DNA from: Chryseosolibacter sp044507775
GTDB lineage: Bacteria > Bacteroidota > Bacteroidia > Cytophagales > Cyclobacteriaceae
DNA length: 64,000 nucleotides
Reading direction: 5' to 3'
Assembly: GCA_044507775.1 (NCBI GenBank)
Contig: JBIQIY010000018.1
Location: 58,912-122,911 of the forward strand
Each line of letters starts with the position of its first letter. The first letter of the stretch is position 1. The position numbers and the translations under genes are program-made. Below the pieces are notes generated by a model. The model was given only the letters and a program-made list of their open reading frames with translations. It was not told the DNA's origin and made no database searches. This document shows, piece after piece, positions 51,547-60,617 of this stretch.

Positions 51547-52017
51547 ATGAAACAGCCTGATGCACTGAAAATGGTTGCCGATTTTCACACGACTTTTAAG
51601 CACCCGATCCTGCCCCAACCTGGCATCCCCTCCGAAGATCGCTGCAAGTTAAGGGTCGCCCTGATCGCCGAGGAATTGAAGGAACTGGAAGAGGCTATCC
51701 GCGACCGCGACATCGTCGAGATTGCGGATGCCCTGTGCGATATACAGTATGTGCTCTCAGGGGCCATCCTGGAGTTTGGTCTCGCCGGGAAATTCAAAGA
51801 TCTGTTCGAGGAAGTACAGCGTTCAAACATGAGCAAAGCGTGTATATCAGAGGAAGAAGCGCAAAAGACTGTTGAACATTACCGGCAAAAAGATGGTACC
51901 GAGTGTTATTACCGCCAGGAGGGGGACAAATGGCTCGTCTACCGCAAATCCGACAATAAGACGATCAAATCCGTCGGCTACAGTCCGGCAAACCTGGGGC
52001 GTTTCCTCGACCCTTAG
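51547..52017 (+). CDS. MazG-like nucleoside triphosphate pyrophosphohydrolase
   Basis: 156 aa from the ATG at 51547. All-alpha NTP pyrophosphohydrolase fold: the metal-binding acidic motif is EELKELEEAIRDRDIVEIAD (EExxE then ExxD, about residues 37-57), followed by ALCDIQYVLSGAILEFG and FEEVQRSNMSK. Similar proteins hydrolyse non-canonical or excess nucleotides, or act like phosphoribosyl-ATP pyrophosphohydrolase. The C-terminal 45 residues (GTECYYRQEGDKWLVYRK) are a typical extension of this subgroup. Convergent with the 48-aa gene. Confidence 0.88.
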   Translation: MKQPDALKMVADFHTTFKHPILPQPGIPSEDRCKLRVALIAEELKELEEAIRDRDIVEIADALCDIQYVLSGAILEFGLAGKFKDLFEEVQRSNMSKACISEEEAQKTVEHYRQKDGTECYYRQEGDKWLVYRKSDNKTIKSVGYSPANLGRFLDP

Positions 52018-52034
52018 ACAGCCAACCCGGACGC

Positions 52035-52181
52035 CTAGCCGAGGGAATTTATGGTCACCCAGTACCGAAAGGCGATGAGGGCCCGGTCTAGTTTGGAGAG
52101 TTTTGCCAGGTCGCGTTTGCTGTATCGCGGCAGGATCCATTTATTGATCCGGGCAAGGGCTTTAAACAGTGATTTTTTCAT
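52035..52181 (-). CDS. 48-aa basic protein conserved in Bacteroidota
   Basis: A complete short frame from the ATG at 52179-52181 to TAG at 52035. The sequence opens MKKSLFKALARINKWILPRY, continues with SKRDLAKLSKLDRALIAFRY and ends WVTINSLG. It is strongly basic, helical and amphipathic. From memory, 45-50 aa proteins with this pattern (ILPxYSKxDL then KLxxALxAYRYWV) are widespread in Bacteroidota, often annotated only as hypothetical or next to smpB; I cannot verify this here. RNA or ribosome binding would fit the charge. Convergent with the MazG-like gene, 17 bp apart. Confidence 0.75.
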   Translation of the reverse strand: MKKSLFKALARINKWILPRYSKRDLAKLSKLDRALIAFRYWVTINSLG

Positions 52182-52268
52182 GGCATTCCTTATAAATGGC
52201 ATTCCGTATAAAAGGCACCCGCTTAAATCGTTTTAATTTTTATATTTAACTCCCATTAAACCAAAAGT

Positions 52269-53165
52269 ATGGAAAATATTCAGTCCGGTTCTTTTCTCGA
52301 CGTATGGCATCAACTTATGCTCTGGGGCGCCTTTTTGATGTTCGCCGCGGCAATTGCCACGTTTCTGTTTCATCAAATTAAAGTTGCTTCAATCGGCACA
52401 TACAAGGGCAAGTATGATTACATCAGCCGTCGGGAGATCAAGAACTTCGAAATAGTCTTTGTATTCATAGCCATAGGCTGCGCGTTGCTGATCAACCGGT
52501 ATGGGATGGACAAGCTCGACCAAATGGGTATATGGTTCTATGTTCGGCTTTTCATGGCCTTTGCGGGCGGAACTCTGGTTGCTTATGTGGCTTTCCTTAT
52601 CCTGGAATATTACTACCCCACCCGCCTGGACAAGCGATTGAAGAAATGGCGCTACATGCCGCGTATAAATCCGAAGAATGGCAACAAGATGCGCCTGCTC
52701 GCCGAGCATGAAGAAGACGTTCACCTGGACGAGGGTATGCGCGCGGAAGAAGACGTATTTTCCGTCGATTACGACGTGTGGTTTGACGAGCAAACCAGTG
52801 ATGTATTAGTGGAAAAATACCCCGGTCACATCCAGGCCCTGCAGTGCGGAAGTTGCGGATTTTTCACTTTGAAGGTAGTACGGGAAGAAATTACCCAAAA
52901 ACCCACCTTGAACAGCCCCGGCGAACTGATCAAACACTACGAGTGTTCTTACTGCAAATCGGTGCGGGCAACCGCCTTTAAGATTTCCAATATGGAAGGG
53001 GAGGATTTCAAGCACGAAAAACACACCTTCCACAAGGAAAAGAGCACGGTTGTGGTAAAGGTGGAAATTAAATCCCCCGAAGGCGGCTCGAAATTCTTCG
53101 AATTTGGTGATTTGGGGCAGGCACAGAAATTCCTGAGTGAAATCGAGGAAAGCGAAAAACAATAG
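52269..53165 (+). CDS. Membrane protein with C-terminal zinc-ribbon domain
   Basis: 298 aa. Transmembrane segments lie at about residues 17-37 (LMLWGAFLMFAAAIATFLFH), 60-78 (FEIVFVFIAIGCALLI) and 91-113 (WFYVRLFMAFAGGTLVAYVA). The cytosolic remainder has the zinc-ribbon pair CGSCGF (about residues 194-199) and CSYCKS (about 230-235), spaced like a treble-clef or rubredoxin-like knuckle, then a basic beta-rich tail (HEKHTFHKEKSTVVVKVEI). Not recognised as a named family. It precedes Prc by 95 bp on the same strand. Confidence 0.75.
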   Translation: MENIQSGSFLDVWHQLMLWGAFLMFAAAIATFLFHQIKVASIGTYKGKYDYISRREIKNFEIVFVFIAIGCALLINRYGMDKLDQMGIWFYVRLFMAFAGGTLVAYVAFLILEYYYPTRLDKRLKKWRYMPRINPKNGNKMRLLAEHEEDVHLDEGMRAEEDVFSVDYDVWFDEQTSDVLVEKYPGHIQALQCGSCGFFTLKVVREEITQKPTLNSPGELIKHYECSYCKSVRATAFKISNMEGEDFKHEKHTFHKEKSTVVVKVEIKSPEGGSKFFEFGDLGQAQKFLSEIEESEKQ

Positions 53166-53233
53166 GTACAATCCTTGCTTTGGTTCCCTAAAACCCGCCA
53201 GCCGTTAACCATCCTAACCCAGGATCATGTTTT

Positions 53234-53241
53234 TACGTTTG
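53234..53241 (+). promoter_or_regulatory. Candidate -7 promoter element of prc
   Basis: TACGTTTG exactly fits TAnnTTTG and ends 19 bp before the prc ATG at 53261. Confidence 0.5.
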
Positions 53242-53260
53242 GTACGAAGACTAATATTTT

Positions 53261-55297
53261 ATGAATCGGATAACTAATGTAATCCTTGCCGGATTGATCG
53301 TGTGGAGTGCGCAGGCTTCGGTACCGGGCGACACAACGGAACTGAAACCCAAACCGGTTTATGGGAAGGAGGCCAAAGTGGTTTCCTTTATTCTTGATAA
53401 CAATCATTACCGGAGGATTGCTCTGAACGACTCGTTGTCTTCCGTCATCCTGGATGAGTACGTGGAGTCGCTCGACAACAACAAGACTTACTTCACCGCT
53501 GCCGACATCGCCAGCTTTGATAAGTACCGGTATCGCATCGACGACCTGACGCGGTCTGAAAATGTAGAACCCGCCTACGAGATTTACCGCGTGTTCAAAA
53601 AGCGATTTGATGAGCGGATGGACTATGTGCTTACGAAGCTTATTTCGGAAAACTTTGATTACACCAAAGACGAATACTACGAAACAGACCGGACGAAAGC
53701 TCCCTGGGCGAAGAATGCCGCTGAACTCAACGATATCTGGCGCAAGGTAATCAAGCACCAGGCATTGAGTCTGAAGCTCGCGGGCAAGAAGCCGGAGGAC
53801 ATACAGAAAACACTGAAAGAGCGTTACGAGCGACTGGTTAAGACGTATACCCGGGACGTTAATTCCGAGGACATCTTCAGCATGTATATGAACTGCATCA
53901 CGGAGTCCTACGATCCTCACACGAACTACATGTCACCTTCCATGGCCGACCGGTTCAAGCAGAGCATCAGTCTTTCGCTGGAGGGAATTGGAGCCCGGCT
54001 TCAAACGGAAAATGATTACACCAAAGTTGTGGAGATCCTGCCGGGTGGCCCCGCCGAAAAGAGCAAACTGATCAAGGTCAATGACCGCATCGTCGCAGTC
54101 GGCCAGGGAGCGGATGGCGAGATGGTCGATGTGATAGGCTGGCGAATAGACGACGTGGTAAAACTGATCAAAGGACCGAAAGGCACCAAGGTTCGATTGG
54201 GAATTCTTCCCGCGGAAACGGGAGTCTCCGGACCGATGAAAGAATTTGTGTTAGTGCGTGATAAGATCAAGCTGGAGGACCAGCAAGCTAAGAAGCAGAT
54301 GATTAACTACACAAAGGATGGCAAGACTATGAAACTTGGCGTCATCACGCTGCCAAGCTTCTACATGGATTATGATGCCTATCAAAAAGGCGACCCTAAT
54401 TACAACAGCACCACACGCGATGTTCAGCGCCTCGTGAAGGAACTTCAGCGGGAGGGCATGGATGGGCTCGTGCTCGATCTTCGGAACAATGGTGGCGGAT
54501 CACTGGCGGAAGCCATTGACCTCACCGGCATTTTTATCAAGAACGGCCCTGTAGTACAGGTCAAGAATTCGGCGAACAAGATCGAGGTTGCCAGTGATGA
54601 TGATCCGAGCATCGCTTACAGCGGACCCCTGGTGGTTCTCACCAACCGGTTTAGTGCCTCGGCCTCCGAGATCTTCGCAGGTGCCATACAGGATTACAGC
54701 CGCGGCGTAGTGGTGGGCGAGTCCACCTACGGAAAAGGTACCGTTCAGACCGTTATTGATCTCGGCAAGTTCATCAACGATCCCGACGGTGACGTCGGCC
54801 AGTTGAAACTAACCTTCCAGAAGTTTTACCGTGTGACCGGAAGCAGCACCCAGCACAAAGGAGTGATGCCGGATATCAAGCTGCCCACTGCCCTGGATCC
54901 GGAGCAGTACGGAGAAAGCTCCCGGCCGAGTGCATTGCCCTGGGATGAGATCCGCGGCACGCTTTATCAAAAAACACCCGTGATCAACAGCCGTGTGATC
55001 GCAGGGCTGAACAAGGAGTACAACCACAGGCTGAAGACGGATGCCACGCTGAGCCGCTTTGTCGATTCGACAGCGGTTGCACGTCAGAACATGAAAGACA
55101 CCCGCGTCTCCCTGAATGAAGCCGTCAGGAAAAAGGAGATGGAAGAAGCGCAGAAACGCGCGGACGATGCCAGGCTTAACACCAAGATCGTAGGGAAAGA
55201 GCAACCGGTAACCAGTAACCTGAACGAGCTGAGCGACGAATATCTCCGTGAAGGTTTGTTTGTGCTCGGAGACCTGATCAATTCCAAAATAGGCTAG
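53261..55297 (+). CDS. prc: Carboxy-terminal processing protease (S41, Prc/Tsp type)
   Basis: 678 aa periplasmic serine protease. The signal peptide is MNRITNVILAGLIVWSAQAS. An N-terminal helical domain (residues about 30-200) is followed by the PDZ domain (SLEGIGARLQTENDYTKVVE, then LPGGPAEKSKLIKVNDRIVA). The S41 catalytic core has LVLDLRNNGGGSLAEAIDLT, the Ser region NRFSASASEIFAGAIQDYSR and the Lys in ESTYGKGTVQ. The C-terminal DUF3340-like region (residues about 540-678) carries a long charged helix (RKKEMEEAQKRADDARLNTK). Substrates are usually peptidoglycan hydrolases or tagged proteins. A strong hairpin follows the stop. Confidence 0.95.
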   Translation: MNRITNVILAGLIVWSAQASVPGDTTELKPKPVYGKEAKVVSFILDNNHYRRIALNDSLSSVILDEYVESLDNNKTYFTAADIASFDKYRYRIDDLTRSENVEPAYEIYRVFKKRFDERMDYVLTKLISENFDYTKDEYYETDRTKAPWAKNAAELNDIWRKVIKHQALSLKLAGKKPEDIQKTLKERYERLVKTYTRDVNSEDIFSMYMNCITESYDPHTNYMSPSMADRFKQSISLSLEGIGARLQTENDYTKVVEILPGGPAEKSKLIKVNDRIVAVGQGADGEMVDVIGWRIDDVVKLIKGPKGTKVRLGILPAETGVSGPMKEFVLVRDKIKLEDQQAKKQMINYTKDGKTMKLGVITLPSFYMDYDAYQKGDPNYNSTTRDVQRLVKELQREGMDGLVLDLRNNGGGSLAEAIDLTGIFIKNGPVVQVKNSANKIEVASDDDPSIAYSGPLVVLTNRFSASASEIFAGAIQDYSRGVVVGESTYGKGTVQTVIDLGKFINDPDGDVGQLKLTFQKFYRVTGSSTQHKGVMPDIKLPTALDPEQYGESSRPSALPWDEIRGTLYQKTPVINSRVIAGLNKEYNHRLKTDATLSRFVDSTAVARQNMKDTRVSLNEAVRKKEMEEAQKRADDARLNTKIVGKEQPVTSNLNELSDEYLREGLFVLGDLINSKIG

Positions 55298-55316
55298 CCG
55301 GTAGCTTCCCCGATAC

Positions 55317-55368
55317 ATTGTGTACAACTTTCTGAAAGTATTTCCACTTGCAGGAAGTTGTACACAAT
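55317..55368. terminator. Long hairpin after prc, related to the inverted-end element
   Basis: ATTGTGTACAACTTTCTG (55317-55334) pairs with CAGGAAGTTGTACACAAT (55351-55368), one G-T wobble, 16-nt loop. It has no T-run, so classic intrinsic termination is uncertain. The inner part (AACTTTCTGAAAG, ACTTGCAGGAAGTT) resembles a shortened form of the repeat at 19.1-19.4 kb. Confidence 0.6.
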
Positions 55369-55436
55369 CATTTCCCGTCCAGGCTATTTTCCGCAGACCA
55401 TTTTATTACTTATTTTGAAGCCTTTAATGTTACCGC

Positions 55437-58400
55437 ATGAGTGAAGAACTTCTGAAGGCGATCATCCAATTGTTTGCTATCGTTGCGCGTGAACGCATAA
55501 CGGAGACCGAGCGGATGAACGTCAAGGAATTTCTCAGCCTTCATCTCAACCGCGATGCCACTACATATTACCTGAAGCTGTTCGACGAGTTCGTGCAGAG
55601 TCACCGCATCGAATCACAGCAGGACCTCAGCACCCTCGACGTGGAAACGCAGCAGTTCGTGGATGATTGGGCGAAGATCATGCAGATTGTGAAGCAGGTG
55701 AACCAGGCCCTGACCATGCAGCAAAAGATGGTCATGGTGGTCAAGATAATCGAGCTGGTTCACTCGGAACGCGATCTTTCTGACCGGCAGGGAAACCTTA
55801 TATTTTACATCGGCCAGGCCTTGAAGATTCCCAAGCCTGACATGCAGGCGCTGAAGGTCTTTGTCACAGGGCAGGACATTGACGAGCTGGCTTCCCGCAA
55901 CGTTCTGATCGTCGATGAGGGGTCGGATGAAAAACCATATCCGGGGCCGCGTATCGTCGAGAAAAATCTCACAGGGTTGATCGCTATCCTCCGGTTGCCC
56001 GATGCGGAAACCTATTTTATCAAGTACCTCGGCATCACCACGCTCTATCTCAACAGCCAGCTGCTGAAGAGCCGTCGCGTTGATATTTTCCCCACGGGCA
56101 GTACGATTCGTGGCAACAAGATCGAAACGATTTACTACAGCGATGTCGTCGGCAAGTTCCTGACCGGTGAGAGCAGAACGCATATAACCTTTACCGCGGA
56201 TCATCTCTTCTTCCACTTTCGCAGCGGAAGGGCCGGCCTTCAGAATGTGAACATCGCTGAGCAGGGCGGCAAACTCATCGGGCTCATGGGCGCGAGCGGT
56301 TCGGGAAAGTCCACTCTCCTCAACGTTCTCAACGGCAGTGAACGACCGTCGAGCGGAAGAGTGCTCATCAACGGGATCGATATTCATCAGGAACCGGATA
56401 AAGTACGCGGCGTGATCGGCTATATTCCGCAGGACGACCTCCTCGTGGAAGATCTCACCGTCTTTGAGAACCTTTATTACGCGGCGCGTCTTTGCTTCGG
56501 ATATTACACGCAGGAAGAAACGACCACCCTTGCAGAGCAGACACTGCTCAGCCTGGGCTTGACAGAAATCCGTGATCTGAAAGTAGGTTCACCCTTGCAG
56601 AAGACTATCAGCGGAGGTCAGCGCAAGAGGCTGAACATCGGTCTCGAGCTGTTGCGCGAGCCCGCCATCCTGTTTGTGGATGAACCCACCTCGGGGCTTT
56701 CGTCTCGCGACTCGGAGAATATCATGGACCTGCTAAAGGAACTTTCCCTCCGGGGAAAGATGGTATTCGTCGTGATTCACCAGCCGTCTTCCGACATTTT
56801 CAAGATGTTCGACACGCTGATCATCATGGATTCAGGTGGCTTCCAAATCTACTACGGAAACCCGATCGAAGCGGTGATCTATTTTCGCGACGTCATCCAT
56901 GCTGCCAACAAGAATCAGGGTGCTTGTCCGGAATGCGGTAACATTAATCCTGAACAGATCTTCAGCATCATTGAAACGAAGATCGTCAACGAATACGGGC
57001 GCCATACCAACACGCGGAAGATATCACCGGGACAATGGTACCAGTATTTCAAACAGCGCATCAAGCTTCCGAGGATAAACCACGTCAACGAGATGCTGCC
57101 GGTGACCCAGCAGATACCCCCGCGGTTCAAGCAGCTCCGGGTCTTTATCACCCGCGACATCCTGGCCAAGATTGCAAACAAGCAATACCTTTTTATCAAC
57201 GTACTGGAGGCACCGGTCCTCGCGTTCTTCATCGCCTTTATGGTGAAGTATTACGATGTGTTGAATGGGGAAAGCCAGTATAGTTTCTACAACAACAAAA
57301 ACATACCCGTATACTTCTTTATGAGCGTCGTGGTGGCCTTGTTCTTCGGGCTCACTATGAGTGCGGAAGAGATTTTTCGCGACCGGAAGATTCTCAAGCG
57401 GGAGCGTTTCCTTCACCTGAGTCGGGGCAGTTACCTCACGTCGAAGGTGGTTGTGATGTTTCTCATTTCTGCCATGCAGACAATTCTTTTTGTCGTGGTG
57501 GGAAATTACATCCTGGAAATTCCGCTGACCGAACTTCGATACTGGCTCATCCTTTTCAGCTGCACATGCTTTGCCAACATGCTGGGCCTGAACATCTCCG
57601 CGTCGTTCAATTCAGCCGTCACGATTTACATCCTGATACCGGTCCTCATCATACCGCAGCTGTTGCTCAGCGGCGTGGTCATCAGCTTTGACCAGTTCAA
57701 TCCTCGCGTGGGAAAACCAGTAGGGATACCGGTAGCCGGCGAAATGATGGCTTCACGGTGGGCGTTCGAAGCGTACATGGTGACGCAGTTCAAGGACAAC
57801 GCCTTTGAGAAGCAATTCTACGAGCTCGACAAAACGATCGCGCAATCCGAATACAAACGCATCTATTTTATTCCGGCCCTGGAATCAAAGCTGGCGTATT
57901 GTGTCAACAACCGCCATGCCTGGCGAAATCCCGGCCACGAAAAGATGGTCTCTTCGTTAAATCTTCTAAAAAATGAATTGACGTACGAATTGGAAAAAGT
58001 CGGACGCGATAAGCTGCCTGAGGTTGAGAAACTGGTCATCGGTAAGTTCGATTCAACCGTCTACCTGGCGACGAGCGACTTCCTTAAGACGCTGCGTTCC
58101 TATTACGCCAACAAGGTAGCCAGGGCTTCCAATGAGAAAGATGAATTGACGAGTCAGCTCACAGCAACACCGGAACAGGCGGCGCTCTTCAATGCCATGC
58201 GCAACGCGTACGTAAACGAGGCAGTCTCGAATACCGTGAAGAACGGCACGGCGAAGGACAGGATCATTGAATACGAAGGGAAACTCATTCAAAAGATATT
58301 TCCCATCTACATGGATGAGCACAGGCCCCTTAATTTCTTCGATTTCACAGCAAACCTCTACCAACCGACCAAGCACTTTGCGGGCTTCTATATAGATACG

Positions 58401-58532
58401 CTGTATTTCAACATCGCTGTGATCTGGTCGATGACCCTGTTTCTCTTTATCACCCTTTACTTCGATATTCTGAGAAAGTTTATTCAGTTTCTGGAAGGAA
58501 ACAGGAAGTACCGGCGCAAGGACAGACATTGA
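55437..58532 (+). CDS. ABCG-like ABC transporter, fused ATPase and permease
   Basis: 1031 aa half-transporter. Residues 1-230 are a helical N-terminal region (LLKAIIQLFAIVARERITET) possibly TerB-like, followed by a beta segment. The ATPase has Walker A GASGSGKST (residues 285-293), the Q-loop IPQDDLLVEDL, the signature SGGQRKRLNIGLELL and Walker B ILFVDEPTSGLSS. The permease (from about residue 590) has six spans, with a large polar loop of about 190 residues between the fifth and sixth (FKDNAFEKQFYELDKTIAQS onward). Two Cys pairs (CPECG) precede the permease. Substrate unknown; it likely functions as a homodimer exporter. Confidence 0.9.
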   Translation: MSEELLKAIIQLFAIVARERITETERMNVKEFLSLHLNRDATTYYLKLFDEFVQSHRIESQQDLSTLDVETQQFVDDWAKIMQIVKQVNQALTMQQKMVMVVKIIELVHSERDLSDRQGNLIFYIGQALKIPKPDMQALKVFVTGQDIDELASRNVLIVDEGSDEKPYPGPRIVEKNLTGLIAILRLPDAETYFIKYLGITTLYLNSQLLKSRRVDIFPTGSTIRGNKIETIYYSDVVGKFLTGESRTHITFTADHLFFHFRSGRAGLQNVNIAEQGGKLIGLMGASGSGKSTLLNVLNGSERPSSGRVLINGIDIHQEPDKVRGVIGYIPQDDLLVEDLTVFENLYYAARLCFGYYTQEETTTLAEQTLLSLGLTEIRDLKVGSPLQKTISGGQRKRLNIGLELLREPAILFVDEPTSGLSSRDSENIMDLLKELSLRGKMVFVVIHQPSSDIFKMFDTLIIMDSGGFQIYYGNPIEAVIYFRDVIHAANKNQGACPECGNINPEQIFSIIETKIVNEYGRHTNTRKISPGQWYQYFKQRIKLPRINHVNEMLPVTQQIPPRFKQLRVFITRDILAKIANKQYLFINVLEAPVLAFFIAFMVKYYDVLNGESQYSFYNNKNIPVYFFMSVVVALFFGLTMSAEEIFRDRKILKRERFLHLSRGSYLTSKVVVMFLISAMQTILFVVVGNYILEIPLTELRYWLILFSCTCFANMLGLNISASFNSAVTIYILIPVLIIPQLLLSGVVISFDQFNPRVGKPVGIPVAGEMMASRWAFEAYMVTQFKDNAFEKQFYELDKTIAQSEYKRIYFIPALESKLAYCVNNRHAWRNPGHEKMVSSLNLLKNELTYELEKVGRDKLPEVEKLVIGKFDSTVYLATSDFLKTLRSYYANKVARASNEKDELTSQLTATPEQAALFNAMRNAYVNEAVSNTVKNGTAKDRIIEYEGKLIQKIFPIYMDEHRPLNFFDFTANLYQPTKHFAGFYIDTLYFNIAVIWSMTLFLFITLYFDILRKFIQFLEGNRKYRRKDRH

Positions 58533-58574
58533 AATACCGCGGTGTTTTGCTATTTTAGCCCTCAAACAAAAAAC

Positions 58575-58997
58575 ATGAACCCTTTGAGATCACGACTACT
58601 GACCGCGGTCGCCGCCTTTCTGATGATTTCCTGCGTCAGCAAAAATTCGAACGACGCGGACCAAAAGGCTGTCGCCACTGACGGCGTATGGAAAGAGATG
58701 GACGACTTCCATATGATCATGGCTGAAACCTTTCACCCATACAAAGACTCTTCGAACCTGGAGCCGGCAAAATCCCGTGCGGATGAATTGTGGAAAGCAG
58801 CGGATGGATGGGCTTCAGCGCCACTTCCCGAAAGAGTGGACAACGAAGATGTGCGTTCGCAGTTGGCGCAACTTCGGTCGCAAGCTGCAACCCTTGCGGA
58901 AAGCGTTCGGTCGTCGGATGATAATGTTGTGGCTGCGCACCTCACCGAACTACACGACACGTTTCACGCTATCCAGGAGGCCTGGTACGCACATTAA
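58575..58997 (+). CDS. Small helical lipoprotein
   Basis: 140 aa from the ATG at 58575. The lipoprotein signal is MNPLRSRLLTAVAAFLMISC. The mature part is fully helical and polar (GVWKEMDDFHMIMAETFHPY, then QLAQLRSQAATLAESVRSSD, HLTELHDTFHAIQEAWY) and contains several His residues in helical spacing, resembling a four-helix bundle; metal or haem binding is possible but unproven. It lies 42 bp after the ABC transporter stop and may be co-transcribed. Confidence 0.7.
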   Translation: MNPLRSRLLTAVAAFLMISCVSKNSNDADQKAVATDGVWKEMDDFHMIMAETFHPYKDSSNLEPAKSRADELWKAADGWASAPLPERVDNEDVRSQLAQLRSQAATLAESVRSSDDNVVAAHLTELHDTFHAIQEAWYAH

Positions 58998-59075
58998 CAA
59001 GCGTGTTTGAGGGACAATGCCTATTTGCCCGTCCCTGATTTCTGCTTATCTTTCTTCCTTCTTCACTTAAACCTC

Positions 59076-60617
59076 ATGACAGATACAACTGTTGTCACCC
59101 CGCATGATACGCGAAAACTTTGGAGCGTTATCACGGCTTCATCGGTGGGTACTTTGATCGAATGGTACGACTTCTACATATTCGGAAGTCTTGCGGTCAT
59201 TTTTTCCGAACACTTTTTTCCCACGGGGAACCCCACGGTAGCCTTCCTCAACACCCTGGGAATCTTCGGTGCCGGCTTTGTTGTACGGCCCTTTGGCGCG
59301 TTGGTGTTTGGCCGGCTCGGCGACCTCATCGGAAGGAAATACACATTCCTTGTGACGCTCATTATCATGGGTGGGTCCACGTTTGCGATCGGCCTGATAC
59401 CGGGCTATGAGACGCTGGGCATACTCGCGCCCCTGATCGTGCTGCTCCTGCGCTTGTTGCAGGGTCTTGCACTTGGCGGCGAATATGGTGGCGCGGCAAC
59501 CTACGTCGCGGAACACGCCCCGGCTGCGAAGAGGGGTTTCTACACAAGTTTTATTCAGACTACTGCGACGCTGGGGCTGTTCCTGTCGATCGGGGTCATC
59601 CTGGCGGTGAAATACTCGGTGGGACTTGAAGCGTTCAACGACTGGGGCTGGCGCGTTCCGTTCCTGCTATCGGCGTTGCTGGTAGGCGTTTCGATCTATA
59701 TCAGGCTCAGAATGGCGGAGTCTCCGCTGTTCACCAAGATCAAGGCGGAAGGAAAGCTTTCGAAAAATCCGCTGAAGGAAAGCTTTACAAAAAAGGCAAA
59801 CCTGAAGCTGGTGTTGCTCGCGCTTTTCGGCGCTACCGCTGGCCAGGGCGTTGTTTGGTACACGGGTCAGTTCTATGCCATGACCTTTATTGAACGGACC
59901 CTCCAGGTGAACGCCGATCAGACGTGGTACATCATCGCGACGGCGCTCGTGATCGGCACGCCCCTGTTTATTTATTTTGGATGGCTCTCTGACAAGATCG
60001 GTCGTAAGAATATCATGATGTCCGGTATGTTGCTGGCGGTGCTGTTGTACATTCCGATCTATAAACAAATGTACTCGCTCGCCGACACCACGGGCAAGAC
60101 AGTAACGCATGAAGAGACCGCTAACATATCGCGAACGACAAGCGCAGACGGTGAATCCGTGGTTACCACGCGGAAAATAAAAAGCTTCGGCGATGGCAAC
60201 GGCCTCATGGAGACTACAACAGAAACTCTCAAGGCGGGGTTTCCGAACCCGGTTGTGACGATCAAGAATGAAAAGACGCTTAGCGCGGGGAATTTCTGGT
60301 TCATGGTTTTCCTCGTATTCGTGCAGGTTATCTTCGTAGCGATGGTTTACGGACCTATTGCGGCGTTTCTCGTTGAACTGTTTCCGACACGTATCCGGTA
60401 TACGTCGATGTCCCTGCCCTACCACATCGGGAATGGGATCTTCGGAGGACTGACGCCCTACATTGCCACAAGCCTGTACGTTGCAAGTAAGACGGAAGCC
60501 AATCCAGACGGCGATCCCTATGCGGGATTGTACTATCCGATCGTGGTGGCGGCGGTCTGTTTTGTGATTGGGATGATTTTCCTCAGCAATAAGAGGAAAG
60601 CAGATGTGATGAATTAG
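59076..60617 (+). CDS. MFS transporter, metabolite:H+ symporter (MHS) family
   Basis: 513 aa from the ATG at 59076 (MTDTTVVTPHDTRKLWSVIT). MHS signatures are present: SVGTLIEWYDFYIFGSLAVI in helix 1, GFVVRPFGALVFGRLGDLIG in the 2-3 loop, LGGEYGGAATYVAEHAPAAK, and PTRIRYTSMSLPYHIGNGIF in the second half. Residues about 338-400 form an unusual polar loop (GKTVTHEETANISRTTSADG and following) between helices 9 and 10 that most relatives lack. Likely imports a dicarboxylate, betaine or osmolyte with protons. The TAG stop is also the first base of a heptamer repeat array. Confidence 0.92.
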   Translation: MTDTTVVTPHDTRKLWSVITASSVGTLIEWYDFYIFGSLAVIFSEHFFPTGNPTVAFLNTLGIFGAGFVVRPFGALVFGRLGDLIGRKYTFLVTLIIMGGSTFAIGLIPGYETLGILAPLIVLLLRLLQGLALGGEYGGAATYVAEHAPAAKRGFYTSFIQTTATLGLFLSIGVILAVKYSVGLEAFNDWGWRVPFLLSALLVGVSIYIRLRMAESPLFTKIKAEGKLSKNPLKESFTKKANLKLVLLALFGATAGQGVVWYTGQFYAMTFIERTLQVNADQTWYIIATALVIGTPLFIYFGWLSDKIGRKNIMMSGMLLAVLLYIPIYKQMYSLADTTGKTVTHEETANISRTTSADGESVVTTRKIKSFGDGNGLMETTTETLKAGFPNPVVTIKNEKTLSAGNFWFMVFLVFVQVIFVAMVYGPIAAFLVELFPTRIRYTSMSLPYHIGNGIFGGLTPYIATSLYVASKTEANPDGDPYAGLYYPIVVAAVCFVIGMIFLSNKRKADVMN

